Of a stretch of DNA of 64,000 nt, positions 10,974 to 21,839 are shown one piece after another. The stretch's first letter is position 1; the number at the start of each line of letters is the position of its first letter. The notes under the pieces are model-generated. The model did not search any database and was not told the origin of the DNA. It saw only the letters and a program-made list of their open reading frames with translations. Location: the NCBI GenBank assembly GCA_031841125.1, contig CM063110.1:17541626-17605625 (forward strand), read 5' to 3'. A program made the position numbers and the translations under genes. The DNA is from Acanthococcus lagerstroemiae. Lineage: Eukaryota > Arthropoda > Insecta > Hemiptera > Eriococcidae.

Positions 10974-13900
10974 ATGGTAACTAATAATCCTCGCACAACC
11001 TTTTACATAACTGTTAAGGACATTTTTCGGTTCACAGAAATCAGCATCGAAGATTTAGACGAGGACGTCCGGTGTGGTTGCTGTTGTTTCTATCCAAAAT
11101 GGCTGCAAATATGCGCCAGCAAGAAAACCTTTGCAGTCGCGTACACTATCGTTTTGACGCTTCTGTACGCCATGAACTCGTATTTCGTTGGCACTATCAG
11201 CACCATCGAGAAAAACTACAAAATGACCAGCAAAATGTTAGGTAACTTTCGAGACACGACTACAAGTCGATGCCAAACTGTTATGGAGTTACAGTGTGTC
11301 ACAAAAAGTCGCGTCGAATAAAAAGTACCGCATCACTTCGAATGTACGTCAATAGGTACACGTTTCGTTTCAGGTTCCATCAAAGGAACGGCGGAGATCG
11401 GCGGACTGATCTTCAACTTCGCACTGACCTACTTTATAGGAAAAGGAAACAAAGCAATGTGGCTGGCCGTCGGAATGGTTGTGTTGGGTGTGTCCAGCTT
11501 TGTGAGGACAATTCCGCATTTTGCTTTCGATCCGGGCTTGAATATTCGCATGTACACGAAGGAATATAGTGTCGAGTCTAGGAATGAAATCTATGGAAAC
11601 ACTTCAGGTTATACATTGGTATAAATTATATGCACAGGGCAGATGTGCCACATGTAGCTCAGGTTAAACAATTCTACTCTACAGGAATCCTATAAAAGAA
11701 AAGGAAACATCTTCCTGCGTACTTAATTTTCCAAAGCTCTCTCATGGCGCATCTGTTTTATTAACAAACTGGATACTACAAAAATGTAATACCTCGGGAT
11801 GACTAATAAAAGGGTTATCACACTAGCCTTTAATTGGCTCCCGTCGTTGTTAGTAGTCTATCAACTTACTTCAGCTGGGAATACCCATCTGTAACCAGAG
11901 GTATTTCCTGTAATAACGAATGTAATAAGTGAATTGACTTGGCTATGTGCTGAGTTACCTAATTGCATCTTCAACCAACATTACCACTGAGTGCGAATTT
12001 TCTAGAAGTTCCTATCGTGTTATAGGATCCCTGTAAGAAAGAGAATTTTCTTGAAACTCTTTAGCAGGTACCTAATGACATTTTAGCACTGTATGGTAAA
12101 CCTTTGTTGTTCTGTTTTGCTGTAAGCATTGAATAATCAAACAAAACACAACGACCAATAGGAAGACAGAACAGGTTTACCATATGGTACTACCACCAAC
12201 CATATAAAAGTAGTATACGTATACGAGTACATAGGTAGTCAAAAAAATCAAGATAAACACAAGATAAAAACAATCAACCCTATAATAAACGCTGACAGCG
12301 AGCCCCTTTTCATACTAATAACATAATAACAAACATCAGTCAGAGGGGAAACCCCGATAGGTACACGACAATACTATACAGCCATAGGACAATCAACCAG
12401 ATCACAACTACCAACAAGAATACAGGACAACACAGACTCACCATATACAGCATTACCACTAACCATATAAACATACACTCTAAGAACCTCAATGGCAGGA
12501 TAATTGTAAAGCACTGACGATGTGGCACATTACATTTGTATGTGAGGTGGCGCTGTGTGCGCCGAGTGCCCAGACTTTGTAATCCATTGCACTTTTCCTT
12601 AGGTGACTATTAAGGATCAGCTCAGTAGCCTCACTTTTACAGCCAAAGTGAGAATTTTACTGAATTCTATCCTTTGACTTCACTGGGTGCTGGATACTCC
12701 AGTCCCAGAGCTTCGCGTCTTGTCCCGGCAGTTGCGGGGCATTGACACATGATGTGTATGAGGTTTCTTCCTTTTCTCCACAGTGCCTACTGCTGCTTTT
12801 CGCCACTCCTATTTTATACCACATGTGTTTTGTGCCCTTGTGACCAGTTAGTAGTCCGACCTTAGCCTTGCATGTTTTTTGTAGAGCTCTAGTAGGAACT
12901 TGGCATACTTACTGGGGGTGTCCCCTGTCAGTGTTTTGCTGACGTTCATGCCACTGGCCAGCCGCCAGTGCATTTCTGCCTGCTTACTTATCCAAACTTT
13001 CACATTGTATTTTATGACGCTGTATGCTACGGGAGATGATAGGATAGGGGCAGCCCCGTAGAAAGAAAAAGAGGGTCCGGGGGAATTTTCACGGGCCCCC
13101 TTCTTCCAGTTCATTTTTTTCTTTTGTCAGATGGGGAAAAATTATAGGCTACGGGATTAGAGGTTTCTTCCATAGTGTAAGGAGTAATTGCTGATTTGAT
13201 GTACATGATGTAGCCGTAAGCGTTGAAATTCAGGTCTTTCAAAAATATAGGGCCCTCCTGAAAGTCCGGGCCCGAGTTATCCCTTCCCCTTCCCCCCTCC
13301 ATCTCGACAGGGTTGGATAGGGTAACACCTGAAAACGTTCTGCAATAATCTGTACTACTTTAGTGAAATAAAGGTACTTGTTTCTGTAGGTGTTGGTTTA
13401 CCTATACAGTCACATTAGCTGTCCGCATTGATGTGACACGTCCCAAACATGTTCAGGGTGAGATTAAACCTACAGCAGTCGAGTACTTCATAACTATAGT
13501 TGTTGGGTAATTCTCAGAAAAAGTCCATATTTGATGTCTTGAAATTTCAACAAAAAAAAGAGGCCATTTTATACAAGATTTTCTAAAGGGAACATTAGTA
13601 CAGGTATCCTAGATATCAATTGTAACTTTTGGCTGAAGTCATCCCCACTATAAGAGGGGGTAAAGTGTTTTCAAAATTTTATGTCCACGGCTTAGGAATT
13701 TCTTGGGCCGTAGTCAACTATAAAGGATCACGGACTAGAAATTGCTTGGGTGGTGGTCAACAATGAAGAACCACAGACTAAGAATTTCTTAAGTCGTGTT
13801 CATCACAATATGCACTCGCTACTACCTTAGAAAACGGATTGCAGACCACGATCTAGGAAAAAATGTATTTTCACAGCAGAAAAATGATTTTTTAGGAATT

Positions 13901-16900
13901 TTTGTGTTTCATTATATGTATTTAATACTTGAGGGAGATAGAAGATGTTTTAGACAGGGCTAGGTTTTAGATAGTCGATTTTTCAACTATTTACACTGAC
14001 TCAACTTGGATGGTATATTGGCAACACTGCTAACTAATTCCACAAAAAAATTACCGAAATCACCCTAATTCAGGCGAAAAAATGTGTTTTTTTCTAAAGA
14101 AAAATAATTGGATTTGTGGTTTATAAAATTAGGAATATCTTTTTGTTGTGAAATTGTACAAGTCTCTAAATTGGTCACCAGATAGAGCAAACATTCCAGA
14201 ATATAATGTTAGTACGTTTGTAGTGGAATGAGCCTTCAGTTATTTTTCGATAATTGTAAACAAAAAAAAAATGGCTATGAGGATGTTTTGACAGTAGAAC
14301 AAGGGTATGTTTTGAACCCATTATTTAGCGTGCAGATCTAACACAAGTACGTTATTTATAATAAAACGAATATTTTCTGACTTATAGCATCCGGTAGATT
14401 GGAATAATGTAGTATGTTGGTCAGTGGTGACCAACACCAAATTACGAAAAAATTTGAAAAATTTCTTCAGTCTAGGATAAAAGTTTTAAAATTATGCATG
14501 GCGCTAAATGTGTTTTGCATTTCAATGTGAAAATGCCTCATCACATTCGTAAACAGCCATTAAACGTGTATGTTAATGGAGATGCTAATTCTCTTTTCAC
14601 TTCATTTATAAAGATATTGACTGCTATGAAAAGTATTCAGATTCTTAAAATAACTATTGGCATATTTTTTTGCTTTGCTCTTTCAGAATATTTGCCTATT
14701 TCAAGTGTGTCCAAAACTTCCTCCTAAGGTGGAGATTTGGGACAAAGATCCAAAAAATTCAAAAATTAATTTCTTAAAATCTTACTGGATAAAAAATTTA
14801 TTCTTACACCGTATGAGTAAAAACAGTACATCTTCACGACCATTGATTATATTTTTCCTTGGACACATAATTTAAGTGGAATATGTATTGAAAAATCTGA
14901 TAACTGTCCGGAACATCCTCCCTCGCCCTAATTTAGATTTTTTTTCCCGAGTGGAAATGTGTTACACCGGCCAAAAGCTGATAAGCCACGACCCAGGAAG
15001 TAAGAAATCGTAAAATCGTAAACATGTTCATTCTCACATGATAGTGCTATGATAAAATGGCAATACTGAACTTAGATCTCATGAACAGATATGCTACGCA
15101 GCCATTCAGCAATATGAAAGTGTGAAAATCAATTAGTTGAAGAAGCGAATAAAAAATGACCACGGCCCAAGAACTTGACCCAGTTATTAAACTGTGTACT
15201 TCTTTGGAGGTGCCATGGTACATTTTTGGTCCCATTTTTTTTTGGCATTAACCTAGGCTGCAAGCTCTCTCCAATAAATTCTCGTGTCATGTTCTCCAAA
15301 AAATTGCTCGGTTACACCTACATTGAGACATAGAAATTTTGATATACAAGGGGTAACGAATCACGGCCTTGGAATTTTTGACTTATAACGCACATAGGGG
15401 AGGCAGCATTCATGTTCAACGACGGGAACAGATTAAGAGACTAATACTCTATAATACGGGGGGATTATCATATATTCTACATTCGATACAATGTAGCACC
15501 CAAGGGTGATTCTCTAAATAACCTGACAAACACTGAAACCACTTACAACCTCAATAACTAAAAATGCGAGAACCCATTTCTTTTTGTTAATCAGTAGTCA
15601 ATCCCCTTCATCACCTCCATGAAACATTTAGTCACCCATTTTCATAGCAGCATCTTTATTGGCCACGTGTACTACATGTATCCTTACAACAAGTACACTT
15701 ATAATATTTACAAGTATTTGCATACCCGCGAATACATCGCCAACCACTCAAAGTCGGGCATATGCCTCGCCGATTTTTCTCCAGTTTTCCCTATCGTAAG
15801 CCTCTCTATGCCATAAGGTGCCCACTCTTCCTTCCAGTTCGTCTCTCCATCTCGTCTTCAAGTATCCTCTCCCTCTCTTTCCCTCATACGATCTCCATAT
15901 GGTTGCTATTTTTTCCCATTGTCTGCTTTCATCTCCTGGGCTTTTCCATGTGTATTTTCTTGTCTCGTGATTTTTAAACAGTGTTCCCAATAACTAATTT
16001 ATATTCTTCACAAAATTGTATGAGCCTTGCCTCTTATTTTTCATTTCGCTCTCCTAAACCATGTTCTCCGCATACCCCTTGTACTTTTCTTCCTCCTACT
16101 CTGGCTTGCCCTCTTTTCCTGCTGTATTAATTATTCTATACTCCCCCGTCCAAAAATCATTTTCTTCTGGCCATCTCACTTCACTAATTCCAATTATATC
16201 TAACTTTATCTCTTTTCATCTGTAAGTTCTCTAATTTGCCTATACTTCATTCAGTGTCCTTACATTCCATGTCCCTATTCTCAGTTCTGATAGTTTCTCA
16301 TTAGGTAGTCTCTGCCCGGATATCCGAATGGGAGACTTTTTACGTCCGGAATCATTATTTACTTTGTGAGTTGGCATCATAATTGTTGTGGTAGAGACGC
16401 ACCTCCAGGTGAAAATACTGATGTAGTTTCCCCTTGCTTTCATCAGGGTTTATCTGTCGGAGTTTTCCTTCTCCTGTGTTAGTTTTTTCTTTGAGCCCCC
16501 TCACTACGCCAAGGTAGCACACACAGAGGAGGATTTGATGTCAGACGCCTCTCATTATAGAATCGCAACTCACTATTATACCTTTTAGAAACTAATCCAA
16601 CTCTACAATGGTAGAAATATATAAATATTTAAAATGTGTTTGAATTTTTCAGTGTTATACGGCGGAGATGTGCAAGGAGAGAATTGTGAAGGTTATCGGG
16701 CAGAGAACAAGGCCGAAGAATTCGCGTTCAATGATTTCTTAGTAGCTCATATAATATTTGAAATGGGTGCCATACTTTTGAAGACGTCTGGAGCAGTATA
16801 TTTGGATGATAATACTCGCAAAAACATCTTCCCCCTGCTTTTTTGTAAGCGATAAGATACATCTTTCTAAACAGTTTCATCAGCTATGGTAATTGATTTT

Positions 16901-19900
16901 CTGTTGCGTCAAAACTTATCAACACAGAGATAAGTACCTCATAACCAACAACGAGATAAATTTTAAATTCAATTAATAAATAACGGTCTTCTAATCTTCA
17001 CATGTACCTACTTAATTAAAATTGGTCTTTGAAATTCGTTGGTTAATTTGTACGCAAATAAAAATCAGGCCTCTACTGCAATGTTACTCTCAGAAAAGTA
17101 AACAACGTCCAACATTTTAAAGATTAATTTACAGAATAGAATTGACCATGAAAAGAAATCTTTGAATCGTAATTAAATCTGCAGATATCTCGAACTATCC
17201 AGTCATATCTATATTGTATGTTTCAGCTATCATTTATGCTGTTAGAACCATCGGAACGTTCATTGGATTCCTTCTGGCCTCGTATACGCTGAATATATTC
17301 GTAAATCCGAACCTAACTCCCAATATCAACTCAAATGATCCGCGATGGATCGGAGCATGGTGGTTAGGTACTTTTTCTCTAAGCATTTTTAAAGCGTTGA
17401 TTGGCTTTTCAAAGACCCACAGAACGCACTGTCAATTATTGACACAAATACTCGTTGGAAACACTAGCATACTGCATTAATAACAGAAACCATTTTGTCA
17501 CACTATTCAGCTTCAACAAATCTAACAAGACTAACATTTGTCTTGCACAGGCCAGTATCACTCTCATCTTGAAAGTCAGCTATTTTTTCATTTGTAGGTT
17601 GGATTCCCATCGGCATAATATACATTACTCTGGCCGGATTTTTGTTTCTGTTTCCACGTTCCTTACCTCGAGCCGCGATGAGAAGGAAAGCTCTTGATGT
17701 TCCGCAGAACACCTTACCCGCTTCATGTAAGCAACTTGCATTTTCATTTTCAATGTCTTCATAGGTAGCAAATCGTGAAAATTAAAACTCGCCCCTCTTC
17801 CATTAGATAGTTTCCGAAGCTACCGTCCAACATGGACTCGATTAAATATCTAATACTTAATCGAAATAATTTTTCTTCCAGTGAAAGATTTCTTACAGTC
17901 GATTGCGCGGGTATTGAAGAACAAGATAGTTCTGCTGGACTCGTTCAGTTCAGTTTGCACTAAAATCGGCTTAGCAGCGTTTGAGATTTTTCTACCCAAA
18001 TACATCGAATCGCAATACGGCGTTTCGGCTGCCAATTCGAGTTTATTAGTCGGTAAATTTATGACGCCATCACTCTGGATATCAGGGTAGATGCGCCAAA
18101 TGTGGCCATCAGGAGGTCTGTTGCGACCATTTTCTAGTCAGTGCGCTGTAACAATCATGAAGTGGCAATACTGAGTTCGCGGAAAATCAAGGACACACAC
18201 ACACGGCAACACCGTTCCATCTAAGATATCCTTCTATTATGGGATTTTTATAGCGCGCGACTTGTTACAGTGGCCATAGATTGGAGCCTGTAACCGCACT
18301 TGGCGCATTTGCTTTTTTTTTTAGTCCCACTTGTGAAACTTACGCCAACTGCCAAACTTGTTTCAGGATTCATTATGCTCCTGGGGAAATCGCTGAGTGT
18401 ACTAATTGTGGGTCTGATAATAACTAAGTTTAAACCGTCACCACGTTACTTAATGGCGGTCAACGTATTGATTGGGGTTTCGTGTTCCTTGGTTCAACTT
18501 TTGTTCATTCTTGTGAGTTGTCCGCAACCACAGTTACAAGGACACTGGAATCAAGAATATAAGTAAGAATGAGTTCGTTATTGAATTTCATTGGTACATA
18601 TACCAGCTGAATAACATGAGTACGTTTAATTTTTTTTTAAATTTAAAGCAATATTATACGCTGACATGAATACCAAATATGTAGGTATATGTATATACCT
18701 ACACTTACCTACACATCGACCCTCGACAGTAACATGGACTGCAATTCATGGTAATAAAAATTACGAAAATCGAACACATGTAATTGTGAAAATAAGTTGA
18801 CTAGTAAAACAATAGTGTTAATGCAAGTTTAACCTTGTCGGCTTCCTTCACAAGTGATGTACAAAATGTAGACAATACCATAAATATAATGTTCTTCATG
18901 AAACGGACATCATCGTACGAGTTATCAGTCATTGAGCGCAGTCTGTGTTACTGTATGTAAGGCCTATCCGGTTGTACATAGAGGTTAATAAAAGTACCTA
19001 TGTATACCTATATCTGAGCTTGATATCTTTCAAGAACTATTATCCATGGTTGTAAAGAACCTCTACACTATATTTGGAAACAAATTTTTCCAGATGGAAT
19101 TTAACGCAGGAGTGTAACACAGTTTTAAACTGTGATCCTGATATTAAATACTCACCAATATGTAATACCGTTGACAATTCCGTGTTCTACTCCCCGTGTC
19201 ATGCAGGATGCCCAACAAGTTCGTTCATCAATAACACCAAAGTAATGCTCGTAATTTTTAATTTTTGAAATAGGAAAAACTTTGACATTGGTGATACCTA
19301 GTTGATATTGACATTCATATCCTACACCGTCCTCTGCTTCCTGATAATAGGAAAATTGACCATGATAAGAACTTATAGCCCTTTCCAACTGAGAATGCCG
19401 AAAACAGTTGCGAGTATGGGGGTGTGTGGGGAAAGGAGAAAGTAGTTATTCACACAATACCACAAACCAAAGCATAGATGACCAACTCATAGTTGAAGGA
19501 CATCTGACAAAATTATCAAAATTTATGATGCCATCATGTTTTATACAGGGTTAGTCAGTTTTCCTTCCGCCTTAGGAAAACTCCGTTATGCTAAACAAAG
19601 TATGACTCAATGTGTTATCTACCAAAATGTACAGTTCGTTCTGTTATTGGTTATTTGCGCTATACGCTATTCGTGAATAGCGACGAAACCAATAATAGAT
19701 CTTCATTGTAACGGAGTTTTCCTACAGCGGAAAGAAAACTGACTAACCCTGTATATGTGTGACCTGGAATCATGAAATGTGCCTCTTGTGCAAAACAGGT
19801 TTTGGAGATAAACGAGTGTAAAGATGGGATGATGGTTCTGGTGCGCACCCTGTGGTGGTGCGTTTACGCGTTGCTATGACAACCATGTTTCGAATTCTTG

Positions 19901-21636
19901 TTCTCTGTCATTCACCTAGGCCTGTTTCACACGACGCCATGTAAATGGATGTTTTTATACTTTTGACGTAATTTTTAAATGCAATTTGTGGAAAAAACTG
20001 ATGAAGATAGGAAGCTGCGATTTGTTTCATTTGAAAGAGCGTGATTTTTTCTATAAGAATTGTCAAGAAAGTGAACAACAATTTTTTGACACCAGAGGCA
20101 CATTTTATGATTCCAGGTCGCATGTATTAATTTTTGTATTTACCTCATGTAAAAATGACTTTTCAAAATTAATTGCATAAATACTCAGCGAAGTATGAAA
20201 CGCCTGAACTGTTTTCGGCATTCTTAGTTGAAACGGATTATAGTATCAATCTTATTGGAACTTACTACCACTGATGCGATACTCGAAAGGGTAATTGCCG
20301 GGGGCGCGGTGTCGGGGGAGCCACTTTGGCATGCGTGCATCGCCATACGCTCTACCAAATCATTAGTACTTACTCGTTAATATTGCCACTAAGCAAGATA
20401 TTGTTCGGTGATCAGCGGCGTCTGTACCTCAATCAAATATGCATAAACCACTATTTGCATTATGCTATGCAGAAAGTAGACAGGCATGACGATTTATACA
20501 AAAACAGGAGAGGGTCGCATAAGTAAATTCTTATAGAGCGAATAATCTCATCAACGCTCAAAGGACATACACCTTATACATGCTCTACTAATTATGTAAC
20601 TTAAGTAATTAGTTTATGTCGACATTTATAATACTTAACGCTTTTTCAGATTTTCAACGGCTGTACATGCACACCGAATGTTGATCCCTTATTAGTGCGC
20701 GATGGTCCTTGCTCAACCAACTGTTCTTCTTATATTTTCACGTTTCTTCTTATGTTGGGTATATTCAGATTTATACGCACTTCAGCCAAATCTATCAAAA
20801 AGATAATGCGCTTCAGGTATATGCAAACAAATAGAACATTTACAACTCCCATGTCTGGGTAGAAATTCCGATGTAGTACGTCATCGTTTGTCATGTATCC
20901 ACTCTACCTCATCATAACTGTATGTGTTTCAGATTTGTTGCTGAAGAAGATAAGTCACTATCCCTGGGTATAAATAAAGCCATGCTCTCGCTGCTGGCGG
21001 CGTTTCCATCACCAATAATTTATGGAATGATATTTGGTAAAATACAGTCTAGCACATTGAGGCAGTTTCGTACCATATCCATAGAGTCATCCATCTAGAA
21101 TATGCGATTTACCGTAGATTTATTTCAGACTGGGCTTGCATATTATTCAATTCAACCTGCGGTACAGCTGGGAACTGTTGGTTTTATGATATTAATAAAC
21201 TGAGATACGTCTTGAATATAACAGCCTGCAGTAAGTGCATTATAATTAGGTGCTTATGCGATTCAAAGATGCTTGATTTATAATCTGGCCATAAGTATTA
21301 CTAGTGTCGGACTGACCAAACTTCAGGCCACAAGTCATGTACGGCTTGCAGCCAATTTTTTACAAACAAATTTATGCATTTTTGAGCTCACTAGCCCCCT
21401 TTAGTGGTGTTGGTTGACGTGGTCAGTCCTATACTGAGTATTACTGGGTTTTCATTGGATGAACTTCCAATTCATATCTGTCCTGAAATTATGATCTAAC
21501 AGGTTTCCTGTTACTTGGAACACTTCTCGATGGCGTTCTGTGGTACTTCATAAAAGGACTGAAAATGTACGATGAAGATTTTGAAAAAGAAAGAAACCAG
21601 ATGACCTTGGAAGCTGAAGTCGAAGTCGAGAAATGA
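10974..21636 (+). CDS. OATP-A: organic anion transporting polypeptide (SLCO family), 12 exons
   Basis: Hand-spliced exons are 10974-11241, 11374-11607, 16653-16844, 17227-17367, 17598-17726, 17882-18052, 18367-18562, 19094-19241, 20650-20816, 20933-21036, 21129-21230 and 21503-21636 (TGA). All introns are GT-AG, the frame stays open and the product is about 661 aa. The family is a 12-membrane-span uptake carrier for amphipathic organic anions. The evidence is the OATP signature [12 protein letters not shown] across exons 4-5 and a Kazal-like extracellular loop in exons 8-9 with nine Cys including YSPCHAGC. The C-terminal tail is acidic (LEAEVEVEK). The first exon includes CCCFYPKW, matching the membrane-entry motif of the two downstream paralogues. 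The start is uncertain: ATG 10974 is open, but a phase-matched acceptor (TTCACAG, 11031-11037) sits exactly where the paralogues begin exon 2 (or 3), so a separate leader exon is possible. The exon 2 donor (GTTATA) is weak. The 5-kb intron 2 carries LINE debris. This is the most divergent of the three copies. Substrate is unknown. Confidence 0.9.
12093..12184. repeat. Short inverted repeat (MITE-like)
   Basis: TATGGTAAACCT ... TGTTCTGT on the left pairs with ACAGAACAGGTTTACCATA on the right, about 90 nt overall. It lies in OATP-A intron 2. Confidence 0.45.
12540..13115 (-). pseudogene. LINE 3' fragment (RNase H / C-terminal domain), frameshifted
   Basis: On the minus strand one frame reads SKYAKFLLELYKK. 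A second frame then continues VGLLTGHKGTKHMWYKIG and a Cys/Glu stretch (CGEKEETS). This matches the LTGH ... C..C ... E hallmark of the RNase H-to-C-terminal region of jockey/I-type LINEs. At least one frameshift breaks it. Its 12540-12640 end is repeated at 62460-62560, so the 3' tail occurs twice in the window. Confidence 0.6.
13680..13860. repeat. Short tandem repeat, ~58-nt unit
   Basis: Three degenerate units share CACGGACTA or CACAGACTA, GAAATTTCTTGGG-like and GTCAACNATNAA segments. They lie in OATP-A intron 2. Confidence 0.35.
13870..15740. other. Intron 2 of OATP-A, nothing recognised
   Basis: This is AT-rich intronic sequence. The open frames at 14494-14875 are low-complexity and have no recognisable domain. 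No gene or terminal repeats are seen. Confidence 0.4.
15748..16470 (-). pseudogene. LINE remnant: endonuclease start joined to reverse-transcriptase C-terminus
   Basis: Minus-strand 16443-16240 encodes LRIGTWNVRTLNEV, the start of an APE-type endonuclease. It continues as scrambled-frame WPEENDFWTGEYRI near 16170-16130. Minus-strand 15990-15748 encodes RWRDELEGRVGTLWH and ENWRKIGEAYARL, the typical extreme C-terminus of such elements. The entire reverse transcriptase core between them is missing. It lies in OATP-A intron 2. Confidence 0.7.
18091..18308. mobile_element. ~218-bp MITE (ATGCGCCAAATG ends)
   Basis: ATGCGCCAAATGTGG at 18091 pairs with a reverse complement (CCGCACTTGGCGCAT) ending at 18308. 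A related single arm (TTGTTGCAGTGGCCG ... CACATTTGGCAC) lies at 51715-51765. It is in OATP-A intron 6, ending about 58 nt before exon 7. Confidence 0.45.
19542..19755. mobile_element. ~214-bp MITE with TATACAGGGTTAGTCAG ends
   Basis: TATACAGGGTTAGTCAG on the left and CTGACTAACCCTGTATA on the right are exact inverted copies. The arms extend inward (GGAAAACTCCGTTA / TAACGGAGTTTTCC). A TA target is likely. It lies in OATP-A intron 8 and abuts the next element directly. Confidence 0.7.
19756..20122. mobile_element. ~367-bp MITE with TGTGACCTGGAATCAT ends, copy 1
   Basis: TGTGACCTGGAATCATGAAA at the left pairs with an inverted copy ending near 20122 (ATTCCAGGTCGCA). A second family member lies at 37781-38125 in OATP-B. 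Interiors share the GGTGCGTTTACGC and CAATTTGTGGAAAAA segments in opposite order, so the copies are mutually inverted. Confidence 0.65.
20255..20345 (+). repeat. R1-like LINE 3' tail, copy 1 (solo)
   Basis: GATACTCGAAAGGGTA, then GCGCGGTGTCGG, then GGCATGCGTGCATCGCCATA. The same order occurs at 49920-50010, inverted at 59690-59757, and at the end of the ORF-bearing LINE at 61930-61985. This copy is only the 3' tail. Confidence 0.55.
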
Positions 21637-21832
21637 TCATTCGATATAGTTGAAGGTGTACTGGAGGTGTATATTTCCTTTTATTTAAAATTCTCTCGAT
21701 CTCATCCGAGTGGAGACGATAAGGCCTCTTTTTAAAATGTGGGCAGAGGTTCGTTTTTGACAACGAACTTGACCCTTCTTCAGTTTTAGGTACAAAGTTC
21801 AGCAGATCAGCAATTTAACAAGTAACTTCACC

Positions 21833-21838
21833 AATAAA
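21833..21838 (+). promoter_or_regulatory. Poly(A) signal of OATP-A
   Basis: AATAAA lies about 200 nt after the TGA of OATP-A. It is the first canonical hexamer on the plus strand downstream of the stop. Confidence 0.55.
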
Positions 21839-21839
21839 A

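Noticed and set aside
11270..11569. 99-residue open frame overlapping OATP-A exon 2
   Set aside because: It is an alternative frame across exons 1-2 and the short intron. The spliced OATP frame explains the same bases with homologous residues.
12340..12528. Very hydrophobic 62-residue frame, possible small membrane protein
   Set aside because: It arises from repetitive ACCATATA-type sequence read antisense inside an intron, with no homologous feature.
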